A stretch of 64,000 bases of DNA from Thermohalobaculum sediminis (GTDB lineage: Bacteria; Pseudomonadota; Alphaproteobacteria; Rhodobacterales; Rhodobacteraceae), in assembly GCF_023487995.1 (NCBI RefSeq), contig NZ_JAMFKN010000003.1, forward strand, positions 372,001 through 436,000. Reading direction: 5' to 3'. The notes below the pieces were generated by a model. It was not told where the DNA came from and searched no databases. It worked only from the letters and a program-made list of their open reading frames with translations. Each line of letters starts with the position of its first letter. The first letter of the stretch is position 1. Both the position numbers and the translations under genes were made by a program. This document shows, piece by piece, positions 18,274-27,858 of the stretch.

Positions 18274-18726
18274 ATGATCAGAGACCGGATTGCATCCGCA
18301 CTCGGCGACGCGGAGGAGGCCGGAGACGACGTCCGATGTTGCATGATGCGGCTCATGCTTGCCGCCATCCGTGACCGTGACAGGTCGCTGGGCGGCGACG
18401 AGGGGCGGCGGCTGGACGAGCCCGAGACGATCGCGCTGCTCGCCCGCATGATCGCCCAGCGCGAGACGTCGATCGCCGACTACGAGGAAGCCGGCCGGAT
18501 GGAGGAGGCCGAGCGCGAGCGCGACGAGATCGCCATCATCCGGCAGTTCCTGCCCCGCCCGCTGACGGGAGAGGAATACGACGCCGCCATCCGCAACGCG
18601 ATCGCCGAGACCCAGGCCACGTCGATCCGCGACATGGGCAAGGTGATGGGGCTGCTGCGCAACCGCTATCCCGGCCGCATCGATTTCTGCGACGCCAACG
18701 CGCGGGTGAAGGCCGCGCTCGGCTGA
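18274..18726 (+). CDS. GatB/YqeY domain protein
   Basis: 150 residues, the normal YqeY size. It matches the family throughout: MRLMLAAIRDRDR, VLARMIAQRETSIADYEEAGR, EIAIIRQFLPRPLTGEE, DMGKVMGLLRNRYPGRIDFCDANARVKAAL. The domain resembles the tail of GatB and is proposed to bind tRNA, but its role is unclear. It is divergent from carA, an arrangement common in Rhodobacterales. TTGCCC-17-TAACGT (about 18177-18205) could be its promoter. Confidence 0.92.
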   Translation: MIRDRIASALGDAEEAGDDVRCCMMRLMLAAIRDRDRSLGGDEGRRLDEPETIALLARMIAQRETSIADYEEAGRMEEAERERDEIAIIRQFLPRPLTGEEYDAAIRNAIAETQATSIRDMGKVMGLLRNRYPGRIDFCDANARVKAALG

Positions 18727-18818
18727 GCCTTGCGGCGGCCCGCCCGCTTGCCCCTCACCCGCCGATCCGCTAGGGAACCCCCGCGCGCGTGCCGGACGTG
18801 CGGACGAGGGACCGGTCG

Positions 18819-20360
18819 ATGGCCAAGGACAAGGTGAAGAAGGCGCCCCGCCCCAAGGCGGAAACGCCGCGTGGCTTTCGCGACTATTTCGGCCAGGAGG
18901 TGGTCGAGCGCCGCCGGATGCTCGACGCGATCTGCGAGGTCTATCACGCTTACGGCTTCGACCCGCTCGAGTCCTCGGCCGTCGAGACGGTCGAGGCGCT
19001 GGGCAAGTATCTGCCAGACGTGGACCGCCCGAACGAGGGCGTCTTTGCCTGGCAGGACGACGACGAGACCTGGCTCGCGCTGCGCTACGACCTGACGGCG
19101 CCGCTGGCGCGCGTCTTTGCCCAGCACCGGATGGACCTGCCGCAGCCCTATCGGCGCTACGCCGTGGGGCCCGTCTGGCGCAACGAGAAGCCGGGGCCCG
19201 GGCGGTTCCGGCAGTTCTACCAGTGCGACGCAGACACCGTGGGCAGCCAGACGGTCGCCGCGGACGCCGAGATCTGCATGATGCTGGCCGACGCGTTCGA
19301 GGCGATCGGCATCCGGCCCGAGGATGTCGTCATCCGCATCAACAACCGCAAGGTTCTGAACGGCGTGATGCAGGCGATCGGGGTGCTCGACCCCGCCGAT
19401 CCGCAAGTCCGGGCGCATGAGCGCGGCATCGTGATGCGCGCCATCGACAAGCTCGACCGGCTGGGCGAGGACGGGGTGCGCGCACTGCTGGGCAAGGGGC
19501 GGCTCGACGAGTCGGGCGACTTCACGAGGGGCGCGGGGCTCTCGGACGAGCAGGCCGCGATCGTGATGGGCTTCGTCTCGGCCCGGCGCGAGACGGGGGC
19601 CGCGACCTGCGCGCGGCTGCGCGAGTTGGTCGGCGGCTCGGCCATCGGCGCCGAGGGGGTGGACGAGCTCGAGGAGATCGCGGCGCTGATGGACGCGCAG
19701 GGCTATTCGCGCCGCGCGATCCTCGACCCCTCGGTGGTGCGCGGGCTCGGCTATTACACCGGCCCCGTGTTCGAGGCGGAGCTGACCTTCGAGATCGTCG
19801 ACGAGGACGGCCATCGCCGGCAGTTCGGTTCGGTCGCCGGCGGCGGACGCTATGACGATCTCGTCAAGCGCTTCACCGGGCAGGCGGTGCCGGCGACCGG
19901 CATCTCGGTCGGCGTCGACCGGCTGCTCGCGGCGCTGCGCGCCATCGGCCGGGCGGGCGCGGCCGAGGCGTCGGGGCCCGTGGTGATCCTCGCGATGGAT
20001 CGCGAGAGGATGGCCGACTACCAGACGATGTGCGCCGAACTGCGCCGCGCCGGCATCCGCGCGGAGGTGTTCCTCGGCGGCGGCAACATGGCGCGGCAGC
20101 TCAAGTATGCCGACCGTCGCCAGTCGCCCATCGCGATCATCGAGGGTGGCGACGAGCGGGCGCAGGGCGTCGTGCAGCTCAAGGATCTCGACCTCGGGGC
20201 GCGGCTCTCGGCCGAGATCGAGACGCGCGAGGAATGGCGCGAGCAGCCGGCGCAGCAGACTGTCGCCCGATCCGACCTGGTGGCGGAGCTGCGCGCGATG
20301 CTGGCGCGGGCGGATGCCCGCGGGCCCGGCGCGGCCCGTGGCGGAGACGGCGCGGCGTGA
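18819..20360 (+). CDS. hisS: Histidine-tRNA ligase
   Basis: 513 residues. Class II synthetase: motif 1 region ([18 protein letters not shown]), motif 2 in [22 protein letters not shown], the histidine-A motif [14 protein letters not shown], motif 3 in [13 protein letters not shown], and a C-terminal anticodon-binding domain. It charges tRNA-His. ATG 18819 is used; an in-frame ATG at 18789 precedes unconserved residues. It overlaps hisZ by 4 bases. Confidence 0.96.
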   Translation: MAKDKVKKAPRPKAETPRGFRDYFGQEVVERRRMLDAICEVYHAYGFDPLESSAVETVEALGKYLPDVDRPNEGVFAWQDDDETWLALRYDLTAPLARVFAQHRMDLPQPYRRYAVGPVWRNEKPGPGRFRQFYQCDADTVGSQTVAADAEICMMLADAFEAIGIRPEDVVIRINNRKVLNGVMQAIGVLDPADPQVRAHERGIVMRAIDKLDRLGEDGVRALLGKGRLDESGDFTRGAGLSDEQAAIVMGFVSARRETGAATCARLRELVGGSAIGAEGVDELEEIAALMDAQGYSRRAILDPSVVRGLGYYTGPVFEAELTFEIVDEDGHRRQFGSVAGGGRYDDLVKRFTGQAVPATGISVGVDRLLAALRAIGRAGAAEASGPVVILAMDRERMADYQTMCAELRRAGIRAEVFLGGGNMARQLKYADRRQSPIAIIEGGDERAQGVVQLKDLDLGARLSAEIETREEWREQPAQQTVARSDLVAELRAMLARADARGPGAARGGDGAA

Positions 20361-21502
20361 CGCCCCCGACGCGGCTCGGACCCGACCTCGCGGCGCTCGA
20401 GCGGGCGCTTGGCGGGCTCGCCCGCCTGTTCACCGGCGCGGGCTACGAGGCCGTGTCGCCGCCGCATCTCTTTCCCGCCGACCTGATGCTCGACCTCTAT
20501 GGCGAGGATATCCGCGCCCGCGCCTTCCTTTTCCCGGGTGGTGGTGGCGACGAGGTGTGCCTCAGGCCGGACTTCACCGTCCCGGTCGTGCTGGCTCATG
20601 GCGAGCGGGGCTGGGGCAGACCGGCACGCTACGCCTACCAGGGCCCGGTGTTCCGGCGGCAGGCCGCCGGCTCGAGCCGCCCGGTCGAGTATCTGCAGGC
20701 CGGCGTCGAGAACCTCGGCGCCGCCGACCCTGCCGCGGCCGAGGCCGAGGTGCTCGATCTCACGCTGCGCGGGCTCGGCTTGCTCGGGGTCGGCGCGCAC
20801 CGCGTGACCACGGGGGATCTCGGCATCGTCTTCGGCCTCCTCGACGCGCTCGAGATGCCTGCGGGACGCCGCGCCCGGCTGCGCCGGCACCTGTGGCGGC
20901 CGGCGCGCTTCCACGCGCTGGTGGCCGGGGCGGTGGCGGGCGCACCTGCCCCCACGCCGCGGCGCGCCGCGCTGATCGCGGCCGTTGCAGCACCAGACCC
21001 GCTCGCCCGGATCGAGCGCCTCGCCGCAGCGGAAGGCGAGATCATCGGCCTGCGTGAGATCGAGGACATCGCCGAGCGCGCGGCCGCCCTGGCCGAGGCC
21101 GCGGCCGAGCCGCCGATGCCAGCGGCGCAGGCCGATCTCATCGAGGCCGCCCTGGCCGTCACCGGCCCCGCCGAGCAGGCGCTGGCGCGGCTCAGGGACC
21201 TCACCGCCGCAGCCGGGGTCGACCTCGGCCCGCAACTAGACGCCTTCGCGCGCCGGCTCGACGCGATGGCGGCGCGCGGGCTCGACGGCGCGACGCTGGC
21301 CTTCGATGCCGATTTCGGGCGCAATCTCGAATACTACGACGGCTTCGTCTTCGAGATCACCGGCCCCGACCCCGCCCTGCCGCTGGCGGGTGGCGGGCGC
21401 TATGACAGCATGACCGCGCGGCTCGGCGCAGGCCGCGCGATCCCTGCCATCGGCGCGATGATCCGCCCCGAGGCCGCGCTCGCCGCGGCGGGGGGCGCGT
21501 GA
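20357..21502 (+). CDS. hisZ: ATP phosphoribosyltransferase regulatory subunit
   Basis: 381 residues from GTG 20357, whose GTGA overlaps the hisS stop. It is a HisRS-like catalytic domain that has lost synthetase function: [61 protein letters not shown]. HisZ forms the regulatory half of the hetero-octameric short-form HisG enzyme in histidine synthesis. Adjacent hisG confirms the assignment. The middle (residues ~150-270) is Ala-rich and divergent. Confidence 0.95.
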   Translation: MTPPTRLGPDLAALERALGGLARLFTGAGYEAVSPPHLFPADLMLDLYGEDIRARAFLFPGGGGDEVCLRPDFTVPVVLAHGERGWGRPARYAYQGPVFRRQAAGSSRPVEYLQAGVENLGAADPAAAEAEVLDLTLRGLGLLGVGAHRVTTGDLGIVFGLLDALEMPAGRRARLRRHLWRPARFHALVAGAVAGAPAPTPRRAALIAAVAAPDPLARIERLAAAEGEIIGLREIEDIAERAAALAEAAAEPPMPAAQADLIEAALAVTGPAEQALARLRDLTAAAGVDLGPQLDAFARRLDAMAARGLDGATLAFDADFGRNLEYYDGFVFEITGPDPALPLAGGGRYDSMTARLGAGRAIPAIGAMIRPEAALAAAGGA

Positions 21503-22206
21503 TGGGCGCGCTGACGCTGGGCCTGCCGTCGAAGGGGCGGCTGATGGAGGCCACGGTCGAGTGGTTCGCCGCCCGAGGCGTCAGCATTCGCCGCAGCGGC
21601 GCGGGACGCGAATACGCAGCCCTCGCCGAAGGGGTCGAGGGGCTCGACGTCGTGATGCTCTCGGCCGGCGAGATCCCGCGCGAGCTGGACCGCGGTCGCA
21701 TCCACCTCGGCGTGACCGGCGAGGACCTGATCCGCGAGAAGATCGCCGGCTGGGAGGCCCGCGTGCGGATCGTCGCCGCGATGGGCTTCGGCCATGCCGA
21801 CCTCGTCGTCGCCGTCCCAGCCTGGTGGATCGACGTCGAGACGATGGCCGATCTCGACGAGGCCTGCGCCCAGTTCCGCGCCCGCCATGGCGCGGCGCTC
21901 AGGATCGGCACCAAGTATCACACCCTGACGCGCGAGTTCTTCCGCCGCAGGGGCGTCGCCGACTACCGCATCGTCGACAGCCAGGGCGCGACCGAAGCGG
22001 GGCCGAAGAACCAGAGCTTCGAGGCGCTGGTGGACATCACCTCGTCGGGCGAGACGCTCAGCGCGAACCACCTGCGCGTGCTCTCGGACGGGCTGATCCT
22101 GCAGAGCCAGGCCAACCTTTGCCTGAGCCTCGCGGCCGACTGGAGCGCCAAGGCGGCGGCGGTGCGCGACCGGCTTGCCCGGACGCTGGGCCTAGCACTC
22201 GGCTGA
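21502..22206 (+). CDS. hisG: ATP phosphoribosyltransferase, short form, catalytic subunit
   Basis: 234 residues, lacking the C-terminal regulatory domain of long HisG. Motifs are LGLPSKGRLMEATVEWF, DLGVTGEDLI-type HLGVTGEDLIREK, RIGTKYHTLTREFF and DITSSGETLSANHLRVL. It catalyses the first step of histidine synthesis and depends on HisZ. ATG 21502 overlaps the hisZ stop by one base (TGATG); a GTG at 21499 is an alternative. Confidence 0.96.
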   Translation: MGALTLGLPSKGRLMEATVEWFAARGVSIRRSGAGREYAALAEGVEGLDVVMLSAGEIPRELDRGRIHLGVTGEDLIREKIAGWEARVRIVAAMGFGHADLVVAVPAWWIDVETMADLDEACAQFRARHGAALRIGTKYHTLTREFFRRRGVADYRIVDSQGATEAGPKNQSFEALVDITSSGETLSANHLRVLSDGLILQSQANLCLSLAADWSAKAAAVRDRLARTLGLALG

Positions 22207-22279
22207 GCGCGCGGAGCCATGGCTCGGAGACCGGGGCAGCGGGCCGCGACCGGCCCCTGTCCCGAAGCTTCCCCTTCAG

Positions 22280-22311
22280 CGCCGTCCCGGGCTTGACCCG
22301 GGACCTCGCGG
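22280..22311. repeat. Palindromic intergenic repeat, copy A
   Basis: Core hairpin GTCCCGGG-CTTGA-CCCGGGAC at 22284-22304 within a CGCCG...CCTCGCGG frame, in the 158-base gap between convergent hisG and the UPF0173 gene. A related copy, inverted, lies at 32216-32250. Elements with this CCCGGGCTTGACCCGGG core are common in alphaproteobacterial intergenic DNA. It may also end transcription. Confidence 0.6.
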
Positions 22312-22364
22312 GGAGTGGCACGGGGTTCAACGAGGCTCGTGTCCATTCCGGCGCCGGCCGGTGC

Positions 22365-23060
22365 TCAGAGCGTCACGCTCTCCATCACCTCGGGCGCGTG
22401 CACCGTGAGAGGCGCGACCTTGGCGCGGAACTCGTCGGCCGATTGCGCCAGCAGCGGGAAGGTGCGGTAGTGGCTGACGATCACGCCCTTGAAATCGAAG
22501 AACTTCCTGCACGCATAGGCCGCGCGGGTGGCGTCCATGGTGAAATGCCCACCGATCGGCACGATGGCATGGGTGGGCGCATGCAGGTCCTGGAACACGC
22601 CCATGTCGGCCATGACGTCGGTGTCGCCCATCACGTAGAGGGTGACCGCGCCGCTTTCGACCATGAAGCCCGACTCGGTCCCCGTGTAGACCGGCGCCCC
22701 GTCGGGCCCGGTGGCCGAGGCGGAATGGACGGCATTGACCATCGTGACCCTGACCCCGCCCAGGTCGACCGTGCCGCCCTTGTTCATGCCGATGCCCTCG
22801 ACATCGCCCGCCGCGGTGATCCAGCTCACCCAGTCGTAGATGCCGACGAGGGTCGCGCCCGTCTTGCGCGCGATCTCGGGCGCGTCGGCGGCGTGGTCGC
22901 CATGGCCGTGGGTGACCAGGATATGCGTGGCGCCGGCCACCGCCTCATTGAGACGGCTCTCGTCGAAGGCGGGGTTGCCGCGCAGCCAGGGATCGAGCAG
23001 CAGCACCTTTCCCGCGGTCTCGATGCGGAAGCTCGCGTGACCAAGCCAGGTGACTTTCAT
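22365..23060 (-). CDS. UPF0173-type metal-dependent hydrolase
   Basis: 231 residues. MBL fold from the first residue: [37 protein letters not shown] (HxHxDH), [22 protein letters not shown]. This short, leaderless form matches the conserved UPF0173/YtkL family of cytosolic hydrolases with unknown substrate. ATG 23060 follows GGAAGGG. Divergent from gatC. Confidence 0.9.
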   Translation of the reverse strand: MKVTWLGHASFRIETAGKVLLLDPWLRGNPAFDESRLNEAVAGATHILVTHGHGDHAADAPEIARKTGATLVGIYDWVSWITAAGDVEGIGMNKGGTVDLGGVRVTMVNAVHSASATGPDGAPVYTGTESGFMVESGAVTLYVMGDTDVMADMGVFQDLHAPTHAIVPIGGHFTMDATRAAYACRKFFDFKGVIVSHYRTFPLLAQSADEFRAKVAPLTVHAPEVMESVTL

Positions 23061-23215
23061 CGTGGGCCCTTCCGTGTTGTTCCGGTCCGGCGCCAGAATG
23101 GCGAATTCCGCCCGATCCGCAAGGCGCATGGCGCTGGTCCCGCGCGGCCTTGCGGCGGCCCGGCACGCCCGCTAAACCACGCAACGTCACGACCCCAAGC
23201 CCGGAGGCCGCATCC

Positions 23216-23503
23216 ATGACCATCGACGCCGCGACAGCGCGCAAGGTGGCGCATCTCGCCCGCATCTCGGTCGCCGAGGACGAGCTCGAACAGCTCGCGC
23301 GCGAGCTGAGCGGCATCCTCGGCTGGGTCGAGCAGTTGCAGCAGGTCGACGTCGACGGCGTCGAGCCGATGACCTCGGTGACCCCCATGAAGCTGAGGGC
23401 CCGCGAGGATGTCGTCACCGATGGCGGCATCCGCGACAAGGTGCTGGCCAATGCGCCGGACGCGCGCGAGGGCTTCTTCGCGGTCCCCAAGGTGGTGGAG
23501 TGA
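23216..23503 (+). CDS. gatC: Aspartyl/glutamyl-tRNA amidotransferase subunit C
   Basis: 95 residues, typical. It shows [42 protein letters not shown] and the C-terminal RxDx[20 protein letters not shown] pattern. It stabilises the GatA-GatB amidotransferase that converts Glu-tRNA-Gln (or Asp-tRNA-Asn) to the amide. GGAGG lies 9 bases before ATG 23216. Followed at once by gatA. Confidence 0.96.
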   Translation: MTIDAATARKVAHLARISVAEDELEQLARELSGILGWVEQLQQVDVDGVEPMTSVTPMKLRAREDVVTDGGIRDKVLANAPDAREGFFAVPKVVE

Positions 23504-23508
23504 CGTCG

Positions 23509-24984
23509 ATGACCCTGCCCGTCCCGACGATCTCGGACGCCCGCGACGCCCTGCGCAGGGGCGATTTCAGCGCGCGGGAGCTGACTGACGCCTGCCTTGC
23601 CGAGATCGAAGCGGCAGCCCCCCTGAACGCCTTCACCACCGTCGCGGCCGAGCGTGCGCGCGAAATGGCCGACGCCGCCGACCGTGCCCGCGCGGCCGGA
23701 CAGAACGGCGACCTCCTAGGCATACCGCTGGGGGTGAAGGACCTCTTTTGCACCGAAGGGGTGCGCAGCCAGGCGGCCTCGCGCATCCTCGAGGGCTTCG
23801 TGCCGCCCTACGAGAGCACGGTGACCGCGAAGCTGTGGGACGCCGGCGCGGTGATGCTGGGCAAGCTCAACATGGACGAGTTCGCCATGGGCTCGTCGAC
23901 CGAAAGCTCGGTCTACGGCCCGTGCATCTCGCCCTGGCGGCGCTCGGGCGACGCGACCCCGATCGTGCCGGGCGGCTCGTCGGGCGGATCGGCGGCGGCG
24001 GTTGCGGCAGGGCTCTGCCTCGGCGCCACGGCCACCGACACGGGCGGCTCGATCCGCCAGCCCGCGGCCTTCTGCGGCGTGACGGGAATCAAGCCGACCT
24101 ATGGCCGCTGCTCGCGCTGGGGGATCGTGGCCTATGCCTCGTCGCTCGACCAGGCGGGGCCGGTGGCGCGCTCGGTGCGCGACGTCGCGATCCTGCTCAG
24201 GCACATGGCCGGGCACGACCCCAAGGATTCGACCTCGGCCCAGATCGACGTGCCCGACTTCGAGGCGGCGCTGACCGGCGATCTGCGCGGCAAGCGGATC
24301 GGCCTGCCGGCGGAATATGCCGAGGGGCTTGGCGAGGAGACCGCCGCGCTGTGGCACAAGGGCGCCAAGATGCTGCGCGACGCGGGCGCCGAGGTCGTCG
24401 AGATCCGGCTGCCGCACACGAAATACGCGCTGCCCGCCTACTACATCATCGCGCCGGCCGAGGCGTCCTCGAACCTCGCGCGCTATGACGGCGTGCGCTA
24501 TGGCCACCGGGCGAGGCTCGACCAGGGCGACGGCATCGTCGAGATGTACGAGAAAAGCCGCGCGGAAGGCTTCGGACCCGAGGTGCGCCGCCGCGTCATG
24601 GTCGGGACCTACGTGCTTTCGGCGGGCTACTACGACGCGTACTACCTGCGGGCGCAGAAGGTGCGGACGCTGATCCGGCGTGACTTCGAGGCGGCCTTCG
24701 GGATGGTGGACGCGATCCTCACGCCGGTCTCGCCCGGGCCCGCCTTCGGGCTTGGCGAGGTCACCGGCGACCCGGTGCAGATGTATCTGCAGGACGTGTT
24801 CTCGGTCACGCTGAACCTCGCCGGGCTGCCCGGCGTCGCCGTGCCGGCGGGGCTCTCGGCCAACGGGCTGCCGCTGGGGCTCCAGCTCATCGGCAAGCCC
24901 TGGGGCGAGGCGGAGCTGCTGAACGCGGCCCATGCGCTCGAGGCGCGTGCCGGGTTCGACGCTCGCCCCCGGCGGTGGTGGTGA
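23509..24984 (+). CDS. gatA: Aspartyl/glutamyl-tRNA amidotransferase subunit A
   Basis: 491 residues. Amidase-signature enzyme with the Ser-cisSer-Lys triad: Lys in [11 protein letters not shown], Ser pair in [13 protein letters not shown] and [14 protein letters not shown]. It releases ammonia from glutamine for GatB. ATG 23509 has GGAG 8 bases upstream; a GTG at 23500 overlapping the gatC stop is an alternative. gatB is not in the window. Confidence 0.96.
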   Translation: MTLPVPTISDARDALRRGDFSARELTDACLAEIEAAAPLNAFTTVAAERAREMADAADRARAAGQNGDLLGIPLGVKDLFCTEGVRSQAASRILEGFVPPYESTVTAKLWDAGAVMLGKLNMDEFAMGSSTESSVYGPCISPWRRSGDATPIVPGGSSGGSAAAVAAGLCLGATATDTGGSIRQPAAFCGVTGIKPTYGRCSRWGIVAYASSLDQAGPVARSVRDVAILLRHMAGHDPKDSTSAQIDVPDFEAALTGDLRGKRIGLPAEYAEGLGEETAALWHKGAKMLRDAGAEVVEIRLPHTKYALPAYYIIAPAEASSNLARYDGVRYGHRARLDQGDGIVEMYEKSRAEGFGPEVRRRVMVGTYVLSAGYYDAYYLRAQKVRTLIRRDFEAAFGMVDAILTPVSPGPAFGLGEVTGDPVQMYLQDVFSVTLNLAGLPGVAVPAGLSANGLPLGLQLIGKPWGEAELLNAAHALEARAGFDARPRRWW

Positions 24985-25000
24985 GGCGGCGCCCGCCGCC

Positions 25001-25180
25001 TCAGCTCATGTTCTTCAGCATCAGGTACATCGCGCCGCCGAAGAAGTAGAGCAGCGCGAACTTTCGCGCGCCCAGCATCACCATCAGCAGGGCCGGCACG
25101 GTGATGATGAACATGTTCGCGTGGCCCGGATCGAAGAGCGTCGCGATCCATCCCGACCCGTCAATTCGCTGCGTCTGCAT
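25001..25180 (-). CDS. Small membrane protein of unknown function
   Basis: 59 residues. A polar N-terminus (MQTQRIDGSGWIATLF) is followed by two closely spaced hydrophobic segments (ANMFIITVPALLMVMLG and FALLYFFGGAMYLML) separated by ARK, and a short polar end: a likely inner-membrane hairpin. The minus-strand ATG at 25180 is preceded by AGGGAAC. No family recognised. Convergent with gatA, 16 bases from its stop. Confidence 0.65.
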   Translation of the reverse strand: MQTQRIDGSGWIATLFDPGHANMFIITVPALLMVMLGARKFALLYFFGGAMYLMLKNMS

Positions 25181-25370
25181 GTTCCCTGAGCTCCCCGAAG
25201 CGTCCTGCCCGACCGCCACCGCGGGCAATCTCGCCATCTTTCACCGTCGAAGGCAACTCTTGCGCGAAGAATTCGGGCGGTCGCCGGATTGACACGGATC
25301 ATGGCGCGCCGGCCGCGCGCCTGCAATCCTTACGCTTGGGAGGCCGGGACTGGGGAGAGCGGAGGAACAA

Positions 25371-25634
25371 ATGATCTCGATCGAGGACTGCATCGGTCTC
25401 ACGGGCCTCACGCGCGAGGAGATCGACGCCATCGCCGAGCACGAGCACATCCCCGAGGCGGCGGCGGCCGCGCTGGCCGGATATCTCATGTCGACGACCG
25501 AGGGGCCGGCTGCGGTGCGCACGATGATCCGCGACGACATCCGCGCGGCCCTCGCCGCGGGCAAGCGCGAACATGCGGCCGAACTTCTCGCCGCGCTCCG
25601 CCATTTCCTGGCGGAGCACCCGACCGAGCCCTGA
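25371..25634 (+). CDS. Small conserved-looking protein of unknown function
   Basis: 87 residues with a strong GGAGG site 6 bases before ATG. Composition is acidic and helical: LTREEIDAIAEHEHIPE, AAALAGYL, MIRDDIRAALAAGKREHAAELLAAL. No signal peptide, membrane segment or named domain is seen. Codon use fits the genome. The 190-base gap upstream contains TTGACA around 25289 but no matching -10. Confidence 0.7.
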   Translation: MISIEDCIGLTGLTREEIDAIAEHEHIPEAAAAALAGYLMSTTEGPAAVRTMIRDDIRAALAAGKREHAAELLAALRHFLAEHPTEP

Positions 25635-25663
25635 CGCCGCCGAGTTGCGCCGGGCGCGCCTGG

Positions 25664-25870
25664 TCAAAGGACCGAGATGGACCCCGCGGACATGCGACCG
25701 TCACGGCCGGACTGAAGCTCGAAGGACACCTTCTGGTTCTCCTTGAGCGCCTCGATCCCTGCGGCGCGCACGGCCGAGATATGGACGAAGATGTCCTTCC
25801 CGCCGTCGTCCGGCGCGATGAAGCCGTAGCCCTTCTCGGTGTTGAACCATTTCACGGTTCCAGTGGCCAT
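25664..25870 (-). CDS. Cold-shock domain protein (CspA family)
   Basis: 68 residues. Single cold-shock domain: [18 protein letters not shown] (RNP1 KGYGFI), DIFVHIS (RNP2), [19 protein letters not shown]. It binds single-stranded nucleic acid and melts RNA structure. ATG 25870 follows AAGGA at 10 bases; an upstream in-frame start would add an unconserved tail. The long upstream gap suggests a structured 5' leader. Confidence 0.95.
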   Translation of the reverse strand: MATGTVKWFNTEKGYGFIAPDDGGKDIFVHISAVRAAGIEALKENQKVSFELQSGRDGRMSAGSISVL

Positions 25871-26230
25871 GACTGCAAGTCCTTCGCGTTGCGGGGCTTC
25901 CCGGCCCCCAGGTCGTCGCATGTGAGGCATCGCCTCGGTTCAGATGTCGCCGAGGCATCTACCCCACGAGGACACCCCGTGAAGGGACGAAGTCTTCAGG
26001 CCAACATGCGCCCCTGATGGACGCAACGGGACATTACACCGGATCGGGCCTTGGCACAACGAAGCTGGGGTGGCGCGCGCGCCTGCCGGCGGGCGACGGC
26101 TTGCATCCAGCGCATGGCTGCCTTGCATCAAAGGGCTTTCATTCACCGAAGTTTCACACTATTTCCCCTTAATCCCGCGCGTTGCCCCGGCTGCGCGCCG
26201 CATCCCATGATCGAGACGAGGAGGCGCGAG
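25871..26230. other. 360-base divergent gap with the cold-shock gene leader
   Basis: Between the cold-shock gene (minus) and the 97-residue gene (plus). On the cold-shock side there is a 7-bp inverted repeat GCCTCGG/CCGAGGC (25932-25938 and 25950-25956), consistent with a leader hairpin. The half near 26130-26170 is AT-richer and probably carries the plus-strand promoter, but no clear boxes were found. No other gene is seen. Confidence 0.5.
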
Positions 26231-26524
26231 ATGTTTCGCGACACCGATGGCATTGCCTTCGACAACGAGCAGGGCGACCGCGCCCGCCGGCTCTTCGCGG
26301 CCGTCGTGATGGCCGTGATGGAGGACGCCGTGAAGGAAGAGAGGAAGACCGGCCGGGGCGCCAGCGACCTCGCCAGCTGGGCACGCTCGCGCGACGGGCG
26401 CACGGTGCTGAGCTGCGCCGGCATCGACCCCAACGAGCGCACCGTCCAGGGCATGCTCAGCTATGTCCGCTCGGGCGGGCGGCAGGGCCTGGGCGACGAG
26501 AGCGGCATGGCCGCCGCGGCCTGA
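26231..26524 (+). CDS. Small conserved alphaproteobacterial protein (resembles DUF6280)
   Basis: 97 residues. GAGGAGG lies 7 bases before ATG 26231, which decides the start against longer upstream frames. Features are FDNEQGDRARRLFAAVVMAVMEDAV, SDLASWARSRDGRTVLSCAGIDPNERTV. It is soluble, with no signal or membrane segment. From memory this matches a short Rhodobacterales family that I believe is DUF6280; function unknown. Followed by a clear terminator. Confidence 0.75.
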   Translation: MFRDTDGIAFDNEQGDRARRLFAAVVMAVMEDAVKEERKTGRGASDLASWARSRDGRTVLSCAGIDPNERTVQGMLSYVRSGGRQGLGDESGMAAAA

Positions 26525-26533
26525 CACGCGGCG

Positions 26534-26586
26534 CCCCCGCGGCTGAGCCACCATCGCCGCCGCGCCGCAGGCCGCGGGGGTTTTCC
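26534..26586 (+). terminator. Rho-independent terminator after the 97-residue gene
   Basis: A 10-bp stem CCCCCGCGGC/GCCGCGGGGG (26534-26543, 26571-26580) with a 27-base loop that can fold further, followed directly by TTTTCCTTG. Confidence 0.65.
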
Positions 26587-26663
26587 TTGCCGCGGCAGGC
26601 TTGCTCCCGGCCACCGGGCGCGGCACAGTCGGCCCGACCACACGGCCCCGCGCGGAGGATGCG

Positions 26664-26909
26664 ATGCCCAGACCCCTGACCCTGCTGGCAGCGCTCGCCG
26701 CGCTTTTCGCCCTTGCCGGGTGCGAGATCGACCGCGAGCTGCCCTGGGGCGGCAGCTTCACGATGAGCCCGACCGAGGCCTTCCCCGGCGGCGGCAGCCT
26801 CGGCGCCTCGAACGCCGAGGCCTGCGTGGGGATCGACGAGCGCGGGCGGCGGCACCTGCTGCCGCGCTCGCGCTGCGCGGGCGACTCGGACGGGGTGGTG
26901 CGGGACTGA
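26664..26909 (+). CDS. Small lipoprotein of unknown function
   Basis: 81 residues. Signal MPRPLTLLAALAALFALAGC with lipobox LAGC (Cys20), then EIDRELPWGG, a Gly/Ser-rich stretch and two further Cys (EACVGIDERG, SRCAGDSDG) that could pair in the periplasm. GGAGG is 5 bases before ATG. No family recognised. Asp at the +2 position is absent (Glu), so outer-membrane sorting is possible. Confidence 0.65.
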   Translation: MPRPLTLLAALAALFALAGCEIDRELPWGGSFTMSPTEAFPGGGSLGASNAEACVGIDERGRRHLLPRSRCAGDSDGVVRD

Positions 26910-26988
26910 AGCCGCCCGGCATGGACGCGCGACAGGGCCGCCGTGCCGTGGCAGGATGGCCGCCGCCCGCCGCGAGAGGACCCGCCCG

Positions 26989-27249
26989 ATGCTCGAGCAA
27001 CACCGCCTGCCGATCGACCGCATCCACGTCCCCGTCAAGCGGGTCCGCACGCTCGACCCCGCCAAGGTCGCGGCGCTGGCCGAGGACATGCTCGAGCACG
27101 GCCAGAAGGTCCCGATCCGCTGCCGGGTCGACGGCAAGGGGCCCGAGATGCGCTATGTGCTGATCGAGGGCTACCATCGGCTCGAGGCCGCTAAGGCGCT
27201 GGGGGAGAAGACCATCGTCTCCTACCTCGCGCAGGCGCGGGTGTTCTGA
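26989..27249 (+). CDS. Stand-alone ParB/Srx N-terminal domain protein
   Basis: 86 residues from ATG 26989 (GAGAGGA upstream). It is only a ParB/sulfiredoxin-like nuclease-fold domain: LPIDRIHVPVKRVRTLDPAKVAALAEDML, HGQKVPIRCRV and IEGYHRLEAAKALGEKTI, the last matching the G-x-H-R box. It lacks the helix-turn-helix and dimer domain of chromosome-partition ParB and is not next to parA. Its stop overlaps the next lipoprotein start. Role unknown; it could bind CTP or a nucleotide like other members, which is speculation. Confidence 0.8.
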   Translation: MLEQHRLPIDRIHVPVKRVRTLDPAKVAALAEDMLEHGQKVPIRCRVDGKGPEMRYVLIEGYHRLEAAKALGEKTIVSYLAQARVF

Positions 27250-27446
27250 TGCGCGGGCCGCACGCCCTGCGGCTGGCCGCAGGGATCGCGCTGGCGCTGC
27301 TCGCCGGCTGCGAGACGCGCTATCCCGGCGAGCCGCCCCTGCGCGAGGTGCGCACGGAACGCGACCGGCTGTTCATCCGCTGCACCGTCAACGACCCGGC
27401 CTTCGTGACACCGCCCTGCCGCCAGTTCGCGGGCAAGGACCGCTGA
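27249..27446 (+). CDS. Small lipoprotein, coupled to the ParB-like gene
   Basis: 65 residues. Its ATG shares one base with the preceding TGA (TGATG), implying translational coupling. Lipoprotein signal LRLAAGIALALLAGC (Cys21), then a 44-residue mature part with two Cys (FIRCTVND, PPCRQF). Unknown family. Confidence 0.6.
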   Translation: MRGPHALRLAAGIALALLAGCETRYPGEPPLREVRTERDRLFIRCTVNDPAFVTPPCRQFAGKDR

Positions 27447-27462
27447 GCCGCGCCGCGAGGCG

Positions 27463-27771
27463 TCAGGCGCGCTGGCGGGCGGCGGCAATCTGCACCATCA
27501 CCTCGCCCTCGGACACCATGGGCGGATCGACGCGCAGGTGCCCGGCATTGGCCTTGATCCAGTCGCGCGCGACATCGACGGATGCGTCGGTCCCCTCCTT
27601 GCTCTCGCACAGCGTGACCGAGACGCCGCCCACGCGCGTGCGGATCATCTCGTAGGACACGAGCCCCGGAACCTTGCGGATCAGCGCCTCGATCTCGGCC
27701 CGGCGGCTGTCGAGCAGATCGAACAGCGCGACCGCGCCATGGCCATTGTAAGTGCGGACGACGGCGTGCAT
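27463..27771 (-). CDS. Hypothetical protein, intact paralogue of the broken gene at 28.4 kb
   Basis: 102 residues: MHAVVRTYNGHGAVALFDLLDSRR, LIRKVPGLVSYEMIRTRVGGVSVTLCESKEGTD, VARDWIKANAGHL, VSEGEVMVQIAA. The pattern of an N-terminal strand, helix and SYxxIRTxxGGxSVT strands resembles small dimeric alpha-beta barrel proteins (ABM-like), but no family is certain. GGGAGGG precedes the ATG. Its 87-base leader is identical to that of the paralogue. Convergent with the lipoprotein gene. Confidence 0.7.
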   Translation of the reverse strand: MHAVVRTYNGHGAVALFDLLDSRRAEIEALIRKVPGLVSYEMIRTRVGGVSVTLCESKEGTDASVDVARDWIKANAGHLRVDPPMVSEGEVMVQIAAARQRA

Positions 27772-27858
27772 GGGACCCTCCCCCGGCTGCGGTTGGGGGC
27801 GTCCCCGGGATCGGGCAGGCGCGCGGGGGCGCCCGGTGGTGGTGGGGGGAGTATAACG
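27760..27858 (-). repeat. 99-bp direct repeat, copy 1 (gene leader)
   Basis: Identical base for base to 28687-28785. It covers the first 4 codons and the leader of the 102-residue gene. Read on the minus strand it begins with CGTTATACT (possible -10 TATACT) and contains a near-perfect 10-bp stem (27797-27806 with 27825-27834, one mismatch). Confidence 0.9.

Noticed and set aside
25289-25294. TTGACA as promoter for the 87-residue gene
   Set aside because: No acceptable -10 hexamer at 16-19 bases; too weak to list as a feature.
26989-27249. Chromosome-partition ParB
   Set aside because: Only the N-terminal domain is present, with no helix-turn-helix, no parA and no parS-like sites nearby.
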